Origin: Phragmites australis
Lineage: Eukaryota > Streptophyta > Magnoliopsida > Poales > Poaceae
Direction: 5' to 3'
Assembly: GCF_958298935.1 (NCBI RefSeq)
Contig: NC_084922.1
Coordinates: 48,143,458 to 48,207,457, forward strand
Length of the DNA stretch: 64,000 nucleotides
A model generated the notes under the pieces. It saw only the letters and a list, made by a program, of their open reading frames with translations, was not told the DNA's origin and did no database searches. The position numbers and the translations under genes were made by a program. Positions 46,161 through 59,248 of the stretch are shown piece by piece. Positions within the stretch are counted from its first letter, which is position 1, and each line of letters starts with the position of its first letter.

Positions 46161-47813
46161 TGAAAGTGCATCTAGGCCCCCTAAGTTGGTTTTGGCTTAT
46201 TGATGACAAAACGATTAAGGAACTAACATGCTTATCTAAGTTATGAACAGGTTTAAGCATTAGTGAAAAGATAAGTGACGTTTGACGTCCGTCGAAACAA
46301 ATAGAGAATCAACGAAGAGTACTCAATAGGATTTAAATTCTTTTATTTTTGAAATTGAGTCTAGGATAGCCGCTCTATTAAGAGGGTTGCATTTGATTGC
46401 TTGGTTAGTGTCTCAATACTCAATATATCCCTTAGAACCAACTAGTTGAGAGACACAATCACCCACGGACACCGAGTTTATTCTGCAAAAATTCACTGAG
46501 TCCGGATACTCCGGTACTCAGTATTTAGCCCGGAGTCTCCGAGGTAGACTCCGGCAGAGAGTCTCGGTTACGATTTATTTTTATTGGAAAAAGACCGGAG
46601 TCTCCGGTGTTCACTGGATACTCCGGTAGTTTATGGGTTAACAGACTGGAGTCTCTGAGGGAGACTCCGCCAGAGAGTCTCGGTTAGGTGTTTATTTTAA
46701 TTAAAAGGGGACCGGAGTCTTCGGTGTTCACCGGACACTCCGGTAAGTGATTTAGTGTTAACCGGAGTCTCCGAGGGACAGAAACTCTCGGTTAGCTTTT
46801 AATCTTTTTTGATAAAAAGACCGGAGTCTCCGGTGTGCACCGGATACTCCGGTACCTAGAGAGGCTGGAGGGTCCGGCTAGTCTCCGGACTTAATGTTTT
46901 TGGAAGCCCTGTCAGGACCGGAGACTCCGGTGTTCACCGGAGATTCCGGTAATTTAATAGAATTGTAACGGCTAGTTCTGACACGTTTTGTGACTGTTCC
47001 GACACTGTTTTTGGATTTAGGGCTGGATACTCCGGTGTTCACCGGATACTCCAGTCAGTTCTGACAAAACAGTAACAGCTAGTTTTTGAGAGAGGGCTAT
47101 AAATGCTCCCACACCCCATGGCATTTAGAGCTTGCTGTTGCTGGTGAACTTTAGACCTCTTGAGCACTTTAAGAGCATTCAAAGACCCTCCAATCACCTC
47201 TAGTGCAAAGTTTGCAAATTTTTAGAGAGTTTGTGTTTGGAGAGGGTTCAAGCCACTTGAGCATTGAGTTCTTCATCGAGCATTCGCTGCGATCATTTCT
47301 CTTGAAGCTTTGTGCTTCTAGACGGTAAGGCGTCGCCCGTAGAGCACACAAATTTGTGGAGTGCCACGGGAAGTTTGTAAATATCTTCGAATTGAGTAAG
47401 AATTTCTAGCTTGATCTTGGTGGTCGCTAGAAGAGGATAGGGTTGGAAAAGATCTGGCTCTTTGTGAGCTCCTCAACGGAGACGTAGGCACTTCTTTGTG
47501 AGGTGACCGAACTCCGGGATAATCTCTCATGTTCGTATTTGTGCAATTTGCTTTATTGTGTGAAATTTGTGATTTGTCATACAAATTGCTCTAGTGATCA
47601 TCTTGCTAGTGTTAAGTATTATTCTAGCTCTGTGATATCCAGTAGACCTAGTTTTAACCTTAGATTTTAGCTATTAGCTTTAATTCGTAGTTGTCCTAAA
47701 ATTCCTGTATAGACCGGAGACTCCGGACCATACCGGAGTATCCGACAGATTTAATCCGCTGTTTTAGTTTTAATTTTCAGAAAAATCTATTCACCCCCCT
47801 CTGGACACTTTCA
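46161..47813. mobile_element. 1.65-kb solo LTR with CCGGAG/CTCCGG palindrome array
   Basis: Starts TGAAAGTGCATCTAGGCC and ends CTCTGGACACTTTCA, flanked by GAAAC on both sides (46156-46160 and 47814-47818). Terminal TGAAAG/CTTTCA is an inverted repeat. From 46490 to 46960, and more sparsely to 47760, about twenty variants of CCGGAGTCTCCGG and CCGGATACTCCGG are spaced at roughly 20-90 bases. No coding region. Related to the LTR remnant starting at 38756. Confidence 0.85.
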
Positions 47814-47818
47814 GAAAC

Positions 47819-48955
47819 ATGCATATGAATAACTAAGAATACAGATACAATAATCTGTTTTTTTTTTACGAAACTCATGGCTGAGGTGTACATGCTATAA
47901 TCTGTACTATATATGATTGCCATATGCTGTCAAGATATGCTATTATTCTTACATTTGAACTGTTGGCAAGACATGTTATGATAGGATAGGAGTATATCGG
48001 ATGATGTTGGGTAAAATCTTTTTGCCTTTTAAACTCAAATAACAATCTGAATCCACATAATACAACTGGTCCACCAAAGTACTACATGTCATCGCATTCA
48101 CTAGAGTAAATCATGGTACATGACGACCATGTGAGCAGAGATCAGCAGGGGGGAATAGTAAAGAAAAAATAATGGTTTGCTTAAAAATGAGGAGAAGAGG
48201 ACGGCTTATTTCATGTAGATAACACAAAGCCCAGCTTGCAATCTCAACCTGAATTGAGATCCCTGGAATTGAAGTGATCTCAAGAACAATATAATCACTA
48301 CAATAGATTTGCTGCAGTAACTGGCTATAAGTTAAGGAGTGTTTAGTTGTTTGCATAGATTTTTTAAGCTGCAATGTATATTCTAAACGAGTAAAAGCAG
48401 ACTAAACGAATACAGTAACTCTGAAAAGAAGAGTGTTTGATTGTCTGTATGAGCAGATATAATAATCCTACATTTGTGGATGTAATGATCATATGAAGTT
48501 GTTTAGTTACCTGCATAGATAGATGTAATGACCTTACAACTTAGCAAGTGGATCGGTATAGTATTATAACAGAAGCAATACATCAACTAGGCTAGACTCT
48601 ATAAGAAAAAACCCAATTCGAACTTACCCAACTAATCAGACTCCAACTATATAATTACATCTATAAATACATAAAAAAAATACATACAATCAAACGATAT
48701 TTTCACTAAAATATACGCAAGAGCAAAGAAAGGATGTCCTTGATGCGGTGCACCAAACACGTCCTCATTGTGCCTCCATTGATGCGGTGCACCGAATCCA
48801 GCTCAGCCCACCGTGAAGTCCCATTTGCACACCATCCCGGGACCAGCCCGGTAGTCGGTTCCGTATCCTTCCTCCATCGGCCGCTGTAGCGTCCGCCTGA
48901 GAACATTTCGAAATCCCCAACCCACGGAAGGGCGAAAACCCAGACGCCTCAAAAA
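47819..48955. other. Intergenic upstream of SMC2, includes a MITE-like segment
   Basis: 48330-48560 contains GTTTAGTTGTTTGCATAGAT and variant words (GTGTTTGATTGTCTGTATG) repeated in direct orientation, related to the segment at 61630-61830; such 'GTTTGGTTGxxTGxAT' repeats are common non-coding grass elements. No gene was seen. Confidence 0.4.
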
Positions 48956-48965
48956 TTTTCCCGCC
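48930..48965 (+). promoter_or_regulatory. Two E2F-type sites upstream of SMC2
   Basis: TTTTCCCGCC at 48956-48965 and GGGCGAAA (reverse of TTTCGCCC) at 48930-48937 match the plant E2F consensus WTTSSCSS. They lie 51-86 bases before the SMC2 start codon. E2F/DP factors drive S/G2-phase genes, so this fits a condensin subunit. Occupancy is inferred, not shown. Confidence 0.6.
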
Positions 48966-49015
48966 TAAACCCCGAAACCCTAGCCCCATCTCCGGCCGGC
49001 GACGCCGCCGGCGAG

Positions 49016-52000
49016 ATGCACATCAAGGAGGTATGCCTGGAGGGGTTCAAGTCGTACGCGGGGCGGACGGTGGTGTCGGGGTTCGACCCGCTGTTCAACG
49101 CCATCACCGGGCTCAACGGCTCCGGCAAGTCCAACATCCTCGACTCCATCTGCTTCGTGCTCGGCATCACCGACCTCCGCCAGGTGCGCGCCGCCTCGCT
49201 CCAGGAGCTCGTCTACAAGCAGGGCCAGGCCGGCGTCACCAAGGCCACCGTCTCCATCGTCTTCGACAACTCCGACCGCTCCCGCTCACCGCTCGGCTAC
49301 GAGGACTCGCCCGAGATCACCGTCACGCGCCAGGTTACACATCCTTGCCGCATCGTCCGTTATGCCATGCCGCCTTCTGAAGCTTCTCCGTGCTTTTGCG
49401 TCTTTGAGTTCCATGGGGATTTTTTTACACATGATTTTAGGTCTTACGACACATTTTTGCCCTTTTTATGTTCTCGAGATAGTCACTATTTGTTTGCTGA
49501 CGAGTCGTAGGTTTATCTATTGGTCTCCGAAGATGAGCTTCTGATTGAGGTGGTTTGGTTTTGGGGCGGAAGGAGATGGTGATTTGTGATGTCTGCAGCT
49601 GGAATTTTTAGGGGATTTTAGGAGTCTAGTTCTACAGACACGGAGCTGACTTGGGCCGCTGCGGATTGTGGATAGCTGTGCTTATGAGGGTATTTTAGGA
49701 GTTGGGTTGTAATTTTCTCCTTAAAGTCTTAGAGATGTTGGATTTCTGGATATCAGGGTTCAAGTTGTTTTGGTTTCTGTGGATTAGAAGCAAATTTGCA
49801 AGTTCTGTAGCTGGAATCTGAAGGGATTTTTGCTTCTCTCTCTCTAAAAAAGCTGTATCTCTTTTAGGCTTAGAGTTGGCTAGATATGTTGATCCGAGAT
49901 TGTAAATGGTATTTGCTAGTTTTTCTAATGTATCCAAAGCTGATTTGATTGGTTTAAGATTACAAGGAATCAGTGATTGCAAAGTATGGAGCTGGATTTG
50001 TTCTTATTTTGTTAATGTGTGGTCTAGCTGGCCCATTTTTTAGTCAAACACTTAAATTTCTCAGTGGTGCATGTGGATAGTTCATGCTTAATTGTTCATG
50101 ATTAACCATGCTTGCAGCTTGAATTTTGACAGGCTTTTAGGATTTTAGTTCTAGACATATGGTGTTGATTTAGGTTGATGTGGAGTGTAGATAGCTGGCC
50201 TTTTGAGGATATGCAGGAGTTTGTTTGTAATTTTGTCCTTGAAGGCTTAGAGTTGTTAAATTTCTTGATACTAGGGTTTAAATGGTCGCATGCTGTTTTG
50301 GTTTTTGTTGATTGGAAGCAGATTTGGACGGTTTGCTTGCTGAAAGATTGGAGGTGGTGATGGTTGAGTTGGATTTGTGAAGGGATTTTATTGATTTTGC
50401 TAAAACTATATCTATTCGAGGCTTAGAGTTGGTTGATATGTTGGTTGAAGAGTGTAAGTGGGTGTATTTGTTCCTCTTTATGTATCTAGAGCTGATTTAG
50501 ATGGTTTAGATTACAAGGAGTCTATGGAGCTGGATTTGTTCTTATGTTTTTAGTTTGTTTTAGCTGACCCATTTTGAGTCAAACACTTGTTTCTCAGTGG
50601 TGCATGTATGCACTTTATGCCTAAACAGTTTTCGGTTTGCAAGGTCTGCATCTGGAATTTTGAGGTTATTTTCGGAGTTTGGTTCTACTGATATGCTTTA
50701 GGTCGTTGTGGACTTTGGAGAGCTGGCCTTTTAAAGATATTTTGGAAGTTCATTTGATTTGGGCCTTCAAGGCCACAGTTGTTGAATTTGTTAATGTCAC
50801 AGTTGTTAACTTTGTCGACACCAGGGTTCAAGTGGTTCTATGCAGTTTTGGTTTTTATGGGTTGGACTTTGGAGGCAGATTTGGATGGTTAGGACACTGA
50901 AAGGCTGGAGCCATCAATTATGGAGTTGTATTTTTGAAGGGATGTATAGGCTTGTTGATGAAAAAGTGTTTCTATTTGAGGGTTATAGTTGGTGGATCTG
51001 TTGATCCAAGAATTTGAATGGATTAGTTGTTAGTTTTAGATTGCAAGGACTCAGGATTACAATGTATGAAGCTGGATTTGCTCTGATTTTGTTAAGTTGT
51101 TCGAGCCAACTCATTGTTTGAGCTGAACACTTAGCTTGGATGGATTAGTTGTTAGTTTTAGATTGCAAGGACTCAGGATTACAATGTATGAAGCTGGATT
51201 TGCTCTGATTTTGTTAAGTTGTTCGAGCCAACTCATTGTTTGAGCTGAACACTTAGTCTCAGTGGTGTATAGACAGTTATAATTAACTGGTTCTTAATTA
51301 GTTAGATAGATGTCGGGCACGATTGCAGTACACCAGTTGGTTTTCTCATCTCATTTTGCTTGATTAATTCAGGAAACAGAGTATAAATCTGCTTTAATTG
51401 AGTATTCATCTGCATTTTGGTTTTGCTTTTTCTTAGTCTTTCATTATGTTTCTTTGGACCAAATGCCTCCTAAGTTTACTGGGGTATCAGTTAGTTACTG
51501 TCCTTTATTTGCAGATTGTAGTTGGTGGAAGGAACAAATACCTTATCAATGGCCATCTCGCACAACCTTCCCGGGTGCAGACCCTTTTCCACTCAGTGCA
51601 GCTTAATGTAAACAATCCCCATTTTCTAATTATGCAAGGGCGCATAACAAAAGTACTGAACATGAAGCCTCCAGAAATACTGTCCATGTTAGAAGAGGCA
51701 GCAGGCACAAGAATGTACGAAATGAAGAAAGAATCTGCTCTTAAGACACTTGAGAAGAAGCAGAATAAAGTTGATGAGATCAATAAACTGCTTGATGATG
51801 AAATCCTTCCTGCACTAGAGAAGCTTAGAAAAGAGCGGTGTCAGTACATGAAATGGGCCAATGGCAATGCTGAACTAGATCGACTCAAAAGATTTTGTAT
51901 TGCTTATGAGTTTGTTCAAGCTGAGAGAGTGCGGGATGGTGCACTGAATGATGTCAAACAAATCAGGGCAAAGATTATTGAGCTGGATGAAAGTACAGAA

Positions 52001-55000
52001 AAGCTAAAAGCAGACATACAGGAAATGGACAATAACATATCTACCTTGGCTGCTGAAAAGGAAGCAAAACTAGGTGGTGAGATGAAGGCTTTGTCAGAGA
52101 AAGTGGATAAGCTATCGCATGCACTTATTAAGGAAACTTCTGTGATGAATAATCATGAGGAAACCCTAAAGTCTGAGGAAAAGGGAGCTGAGAAGGTAAC
52201 ACTGCACTGATGTCAGTCACTAGGTATGCTAAATTTTATTTTGGATAACTCACAAGGTGTACCTTTACATAATTCACATATAGGTTCTCACGAACATTGA
52301 GGACATCAAAAGATCTATACTCGAGAGAGATGCTGCTGTAAAAAATGTAGAAGATGGTGCATCTGACATGAAAAGGAGAGCAGAGGATCTGACAAAGGAG
52401 TTGGATGAGAACGAGAAAGAATATCAGGTATGCAAAAGTTTGTACATCTTAGTATTAACACAAAGCCTCTTGACTTTCTGTACTCTGGGATATTAAATTC
52501 TTTTTTACCCAGGGCGTGCTAGCAGGAAAAAGCAGTGCAAATGAGAAGAAATGCCTAGAAGATCAACTTAGAGATGCAAAAGCAGCAGTTGGAGAGGCAG
52601 AATCTGGACTAAAGCAGCTGACTACAAAAATAAGACATTCTGAGAAGGAATTGAAAGAGAAGAAAGCTCAGTTGGTATCGAAGCGTGATGAGGCTGCTGC
52701 AGCTGAGAATGAGCTGAAAGCTAGGACAAAAGACTTGGAAGCTATCAAGACATCCATGGGATCTATTAATTATGAAGAGGGGCAGATGGAAGCTTTGCAA
52801 AAGGTATACGCAGTTCGAGTTAAAAAGTTTTACTGTGGCATAAGAGGTGCCAATTAGAGGGCTATGCTTCTGATCTGTTGACCATTATTCTTTTTCTGTG
52901 TCATTATCATCTGCAGGACCGATCTACAGAGTTAGAAGTGGTTCAGAAATTGAAGGACAAAGTTCGTGAGCTTTCTGGTGACCTTGCTAACATTCACTTC
53001 AGTTATCGAGACCCTGTTAGGGGTTTTGACAGATCGAAAGTGAAAGGGGTTGTTGCACGGCTTATTAAAATAAAGGATAGCTCAACGGCAACAGCACTGG
53101 AGGTTTGTTTCATCCAGCTCCCCTCCGGTTCTAAAGTTGATTTTTGTTTGCGCCAAAGTAGTTGATCTAGCCATCCGAGTTCATTGTTAGGCAAATATTA
53201 CAGGTTGCTGCAGGTGGAAGGTTATTTAATGTGGTTGTTGACACAGAAGACACTGGAAAGCAATTATTAAAAAATGGGAATCTTCGAAATAGGGTAACCA
53301 TCATACCTTTGAACAAAATCCAAACAAGTATGATACCTGATAGAGTTCAGCAGGCAGCTCGTAGACTGGTTAGTGATTTTTTCCTTATCTCTTTTGTTAA
53401 ACTGGTTGGATATAGCACTTTGATTGGTGATGACTTGTCTAAATGAGAAATATATACTGATTGTTTTGTAGGTTGGTGCTGACAACGCAACATTAGCTTT
53501 AGAATTGGTTGGATATGCTGAAGAAGTAAAGGTTGGTGTTGCCATCAACCATCATAATTTTGTACTATTAAGTTAATTTTTGAGAAATGTCCACGGGATG
53601 TTTTTGCTTGAGTAGATTCATAATTTCATTACATACCTGCAATCTAGTGTTTGTTGTTTTCTTCTTACTTGTAAGTGCTAGGGTAGCATTATGCATCGTG
53701 TGCACCTTGTCATTCATAATTCATCATATTCTAAATCTCAAAACCGCATGCTTCTGGCTGTCTGTGTAATAGATATCTTATTGCAGAATGCTATGACTTT
53801 TGTCTTTGGTTCAACGTTTGTGTGTCGTAATATGGAGGCAGCAAAAGAGGTAATATTGCTTTCTTCATGAATAAGTTTTGTTACTTTAATTTTAGCTGAA
53901 CATCTATCCAAGTATAATACAAATTAAGTGGCCCATAGTGTGCTAGTTAATTCGCTTCTTGGCACAGGTTGCATTTAATAGACAAGTTGGCAGTACTAGT
54001 GTGACTCTTCAAGGTGACTATTTTCAGCCTAGTGGCCTTTTGACCGGAGGTAGTAACAGGTAACGTGTTAGTTATCATATTTTACTTAATGATACTGTTT
54101 AGACTTGGTCATCTTCTTTGTTGAATTTGGTATTGGATGTTCCTTTAATATTCCTGTTGTTTGAAATTACGTAAATGCTTTTCTGTGAAGAACAATGGTT
54201 TTCCAGCTTTTTTTTAAGGGTGTCTAGGATGGAAATACACATCAGATGCTCTTATTGTTTTGGATTGGTTGGTACTAGATGAAACTTGCAGCATGGATGC
54301 TTTTGTTTGGATTGTCATTGTTCTTGCTGGTGATAACTAGATGGTTGTCAGGAAGTAAAATTGCTGTCCTGGACTAATGTGATCAGGTAAACACATTCAT
54401 CATTTCCTTTGGTAACGTCTACCATAATAATGCAGTGATAAAGGGAAGTTACTAAGGAAACTTGATGAATTAGCTAAAGCTGAGGCTGATCTCTCCGATC
54501 ATGAGAAAAGATTCTCTGTCATTGAACAGAAGGTATTCACCGATTGCACAATGCCAGCACACGAATTTTATTCTTCTTTATGTTCTTTTTTAATTGTATG
54601 TATTTATAGCACTCTCCGAATTAACACATCCTACAAGCATCCTTTTGCCCTTAAAGTGCTGTTTTCATCTATTAATTGGAAGCTTGTAAATCCATATTAA
54701 TATTTATGTTTCCATATAGGAAAGAAAACTATGAAACATGAATGCACATTTATGCTGCCAAATGCTTAACGACAAAATATTGCTTATACAGTAATTTTTG
54801 TAATAGTACATATTCTTTGACACCATTAGCATGTATGCACGATGATAAAAGGAATTTCATATACGGTGCTGTCACTTAGCTTGTACTCTGTGTTTATTAT
54901 GTTGGTCTCTATCAATTATCTCTTCATTGCTTCTGAACATGTTATATGCTGCTTATGTAACTTATATTAAAATTTATTTTTCTAGAAATTTTAATTTACC

Positions 55001-58000
55001 TTCCCCACCCCCCACAGATTGCAGCGCTTTTACCACTGCAGAAAAAGTACACAGAGTTGAAATCTCAGTTTGAACTCAAGTCGTATGATCTCTCATTATT
55101 TCAGAACAGAGTCGAGCAAAATGAACATCACAAGGTATCACCTTACGCCATATATATGTTTGCATTACCAGTTTCAACTTCAAACTGAATTAACAATTGG
55201 TATATTTGGACTTCAGTTAGGTGAACTTGTAAAGAAAGTTGAACAAGAACTTCAGGAATCAAAACAAGAGTTGACAGAAAAGCAGGCACAGTACGCAAAA
55301 TGTGTATCTACTGTTTCTGAGTTAGAAAAAACCATCAGGACTTACGGCACTGAACGTGAAGGTAGACTCAAAGGTCTGGAAAAAAAGATCAAATCATTGA
55401 AATCAGAGATGCAGTCCATGTCGAAGCAACTAAAGGTTGCTTTCTTTCTCACTGTTGCCATAAGTGTTTGCTTACAAAGTCTTCGGAGCATTTTCTCCTC
55501 TTTGTGTTAACTCATATTTGTGTTCTAGTTCTACAATGGGTTCTATATAGGTAGTTTTATTTCTTGATACATATTTTCACCTTTTTGGTTATGAAGATAG
55601 GTAGGATACTTTCTTTAGGCTGGTTATAGCTGAAAATTTTGAATTTCACTGACTGCCATGAGTTAACTGCAAGCTCTCCTTGAAGATACATGCAAGTTTG
55701 CCAGTTAACCATGTGGTTAGTTTTGATGCAGAAGCTAGATAGCTGCATTTAGCCATTTAGAGTATGGAATATTTCAATTCTGTTGAATTTCTGGTTCGAT
55801 ACTTTCCATAACTTCAGTGTCATACATTTAATTGAACAGTTATCTCGACAATTCAATCTTTAACATATTTTCTTATTGGATATTTGAGATAGGCTTATGA
55901 AAGTGAGAGGGAGAGGCTAATTATGGAGAAGGATGCCATTGCTAATGAGCTTGCTATGCTAGAAGAGCAATTATCAACTTCAAAGGCTCAAATTACTGCT
56001 CTGTCTGGAACCTTGGACAAACAAAAGGACAAGGTAGGGCAAGATGCTGTCTGATAGTTTCTTCGTGCCTTGTGTTATTTTTGAGCTTTGCATTTCATTA
56101 GTTAAATATGCTGTTGTGCTTCACTCGCGGAATGCAGGTTACTTCGATAAAGCAAGAATATGACCAAGCTGAACATGAGCTCAACGCTGAACGTGCTAAA
56201 CTGAAGGAATGTGACTCACAGATAAACCGCATGGCCAAGGAGCAGCAAAAACTTCAACAGCAATTAAGTGACTTAAATGTTGAAAGGAAGAAAATGGAAA
56301 ATGAGGTAGTTGTTGGTTGTGATTTCTGCTGCATATTTCTGCTTTATAATTGACTGCTTGAGCAGGCTTTTATACCTGGATATGACATTAGGTTAAGAGG
56401 ATGGAGATAGAGCAGAAGGACTGCTCTTCAAAAGTTGATAAGCTAATGGAGAAGTATAGTTGGATCGCAACTGAGAAACAGTTGTTTGGGAAGATTGGTA
56501 CTGATTATGACTTTGCATCTTTTGAACCTCATAAAGCACGAGAAGAACTTGAAAATCTTCAAGCTCAACAAGCCAGGTACATCTGAATATCTGATGTTTC
56601 TGTTAGCTCCATAATTCACTATGAATTACAGATATTGATGGTAGTGCTTCTGAAGGCTGTACTCTCATCAATTATTTAATTCTATAATTTGCAACGTGAG
56701 CACCACTTAGCATTACCTTCCAAATGCAGTCTTGAGAAGAGGGTCAATAAGAAAGTTATGGCAATGTTTGAGAAGGCAGAGGATGAGTACAATGATTTAA
56801 TGTCAAAGAAAAACATCATCGAGGTAGGTCCTACCATGTGTGGTTTTCCTGATAACCTGGGAATGATTTTGATAACAACACGCACACACCTTTTGGCATC
56901 TGCAGAATGACAAGGCAAAAATCAAGAAAGTGATAGAAGAGCTGGATGAAAAGAAGAAAGAGACTTTGGAAGTCACGTGGCTCAAAGTAAACAAGTCAGT
57001 ATATGTCATTTTGTGACTTATTGTTTTTCCCAGGCTTAATCGCAGTGTGATATTATATGTCTATTGGTGTCTAACCTCACCATTCTATTTCTAAAGGGAT
57101 TTTGGATCTATATTCAGCACTCTTTTACCTGGTACAATGGCAAAACTTGAACCTCCTGAAGGAGGTACTTTCTTGGATGGTCTTGAAGTCCGTGTGGCAT
57201 TCGGGACAGTTTGGAAGCAGTCTCTGTCTGAACTTAGTGGAGGGCAACGATCCCTTCTTGCTCTCAGTCTTATCCTGGCGCTGCTTCTTTTCAAACCTGC
57301 ACCACTGTACATATTGGATGAGGTATGGCTGCTTATTATTTACTCCCTTAACACTTCAATCTACTGTTGCTAGGAACTAGCATAACTTTGCCTTATTAGC
57401 ATGTCTGAGGATGTATTGCACAGGAACTACAGTTGGCGGATATTTCAGAAGGTCCTTTTTTATTGAAACTTAAGCAAATTCAGCTTTAGTGCTGTTAATG
57501 GATGAGACACTGAAAATCAGTACATCTTTACTAAGATCGGTTACTAGAAAATATTTGAAAGCTGGAAATGATTAGTCATCAATAGTATGAAGATAGACTA
57601 AAGCAACTATCCAGAGCATGATTCCATCTCACTAGTAGGCAAGCTTTTACCTTTGCTCTTTCTAAACAATGCAGTGAAGACTGAGAATATGCCACTGTAC
57701 ACATTTGGTATTAGGTAGGACTGATACCAAATTTCACTGTTCCCATTGTTAGATAGAGTGGTTCTGGTTTAGAATTTATGTCTTGAACTGAAAGAACTTG
57801 AAAGTGTGATGATGACTATATGGATATATCAGTTTATTGGGAAGGCTTCTGTCCAAAATGGGACGTTGTTCATATCTTGGTATTGTGGTTATAAATCCAT
57901 GGTTTTGGGCAAGGAGATGTTAGTACGATATTTCTTGTAGTCTTGTATGTTCGATGTCTCATGTATTTGCAGAGTGGTTTGGTTAGACATGACATTATAG

Positions 58001-58363
58001 AATTTCATATGGAAAGTAGTTGTTTTCCACTGATCTGGATGCTTATGCACTGCAGGTCGATGCTGCCCTTGATCTGAGCCATACCCAAAACATTGGTAGA
58101 ATGATCAAGGCTCATTTCCCACACTCTCAGGTTATCCAAATGACAAGCTTCTATTTTTCTCTTTTGCTCATACTACACAGAAAAAGAGTACTAGTTGTGG
58201 CACTTGTAAGGCTAAGTTCTGAAAGCGGGAAGTACTGTCTTTGCAGTTCATAGTTGTCTCACTGAAAGAGGGAATGTTCAACAACGCGAATGTGATATTC
58301 CGAACAAAATTTGTTGATGGGGTGTCCACTGTGACACGAACTGTCCCTTCGAAACAGAGATGA
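49016..58363 (+). CDS. SMC2: SMC2, condensin core ATPase (1,175 aa, 20 coding exons)
   Basis: Exons: 49016-49333, 51515-52195, 52284-52427, 52513-52803, 52917-53102, 53204-53368, 53472-53531, 53787-53849, 53968-54059, 54436-54532, 55018-55134, 55217-55435, 55893-56033, 56138-56305, 56392-56576, 56730-56823, 56906-56994, 57097-57322, 58056-58130 and 58247-58363. All are GT/AG and in phase, totalling 1,175 codons, the family's length. Walker [10 protein letters not shown] is at 32-40; [10 protein letters not shown] and [11 protein letters not shown] follow; coiled-coil arms flank a hinge (about 510-670, including [10 protein letters not shown] and [12 protein letters not shown]); the C-terminal signature LSGGQ is at 1083-1087 and Walker B LYILDE ends at 1112. 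SMC2 pairs with SMC4 in condensin and compacts mitotic and meiotic chromosomes. Start: [18 protein letters not shown] is the canonical N-terminus. No defect was found; the gene converges with the DUF971 gene. Confidence 0.96.
49600..51260. repeat. Degenerate tandem repeats in SMC2 intron 1 (about 540 bp and 122 bp)
   Basis: Intron 1 (49334-51514) contains three diverged units of about 540 bp: GATTACAAGGA(A/G)TC...GAGCTGGATTTGTTCT occurs at about 49956, 50508 and 51040, and GGATAGCTG/GAGAGCTGGCC...TTAGGAGTTTG blocks at about 49670, 50190 and 50720. Near the end a 122-bp segment is duplicated almost perfectly head-to-tail (51018-51139 and 51140-51257), a much more recent event. Confidence 0.75.
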
Positions 58364-58632
58364 TCGATTCATCTTCTGAAGGTATGTTCCAAACCAGAAA
58401 CTAGGCATCTTAAATCTAAAGCTGTCATTTACATAAGTTCCTTTTTTTTTTGTCTTTTTATTCCTTATTCTGTGACCAAATGCTGCAGGATACCGATCCT
58501 ACGAATATGATAAGCACAACTGCTAGGTGGCCAAATGGTTCCGCGGTTCCTCCGCCCCTTGCTAACTTCCTCGGGGCTGTTGCTCCAAGATTGTCTCAAG
58601 CTCCTCGCTTGTCAGGCATGGCATCAAAATAG
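58364..58632 (+). other. SMC2 3' UTR with intron and in-frame open extension
   Basis: After the TGA stop the transcript probably continues to a donor (CTGAAG|GTATGT, exon end 58381) and an acceptor (TGCTGCAG, exon resumes 58489). Spliced, the SMC2 frame stays open for 53 more codons to TAG at 58630-58632, including a Pro/Ala-rich stretch AVPPPLANFLGAVAPR. The donor and acceptor look real, but whether these codons are ever translated is unknown. Confidence 0.5.
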
Positions 58633-59240
58633 GCGCTGTAACACTGATTCATGCCATTACGTTCGTGACCTTTGCCTTCTTCCCTGTTTGTATGTACTTT
58701 GATCTGCCCGATTGTGTAATTAGTAGCTGAACCATTTCCTTTTGAAGATTGAACGCTCTAGCACAGACATGTTTTGCCTTGCATGGTATGCAGCGGCCAT
58801 GCATCTAATATCATGGCTACTGTGATGTACTAATTTCCCTTTTCTTTCTTATAAATGTGTTCGGCATACCCTTGGTCCCTTGTACATCATTGCTACAAGT
58901 AGCCTTAAGAGGCTTTATGATGGCTCAATTTTTTTATTTTTTATTATCATAGGAGAGACACTTTCAGATGATCTTTTAATCAATCGTATCATGGCTCGTA
59001 TCACTTGGCTGACGAGCAAGCCACCGAGTAACCACATGCCTCCAATACTGTGCGGTATGTGTGGGCCGACCTATCTAGGAATTGGATCGTGGATTTTATC
59101 CCGACCTGTCCGGCCCAGGTAGGAATTGGAGTCGCGTCGATCGCACGGCCGAGAGCCAGGACGGTGACGTGGTTCGTCATCAACAGTTGGCGACAGCGGT
59201 GCGAATATTCTCCAGTGATCCGTTGATGTTTGATCGTTCC
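58633..59240. other. Intergenic between SMC2 and the MATH relic
   Basis: SMC2 3' end sequence followed by anonymous DNA. No gene was recognised. Confidence 0.4.
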
Positions 59241-59248
59241 TTTCCGTG

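Noticed and set aside
58450..58632. An independent 60-codon gene at the SMC2 3' end
   Set aside because: Lacks its own promoter and start context; better explained as the SMC2 3' UTR exon or in-frame extension.
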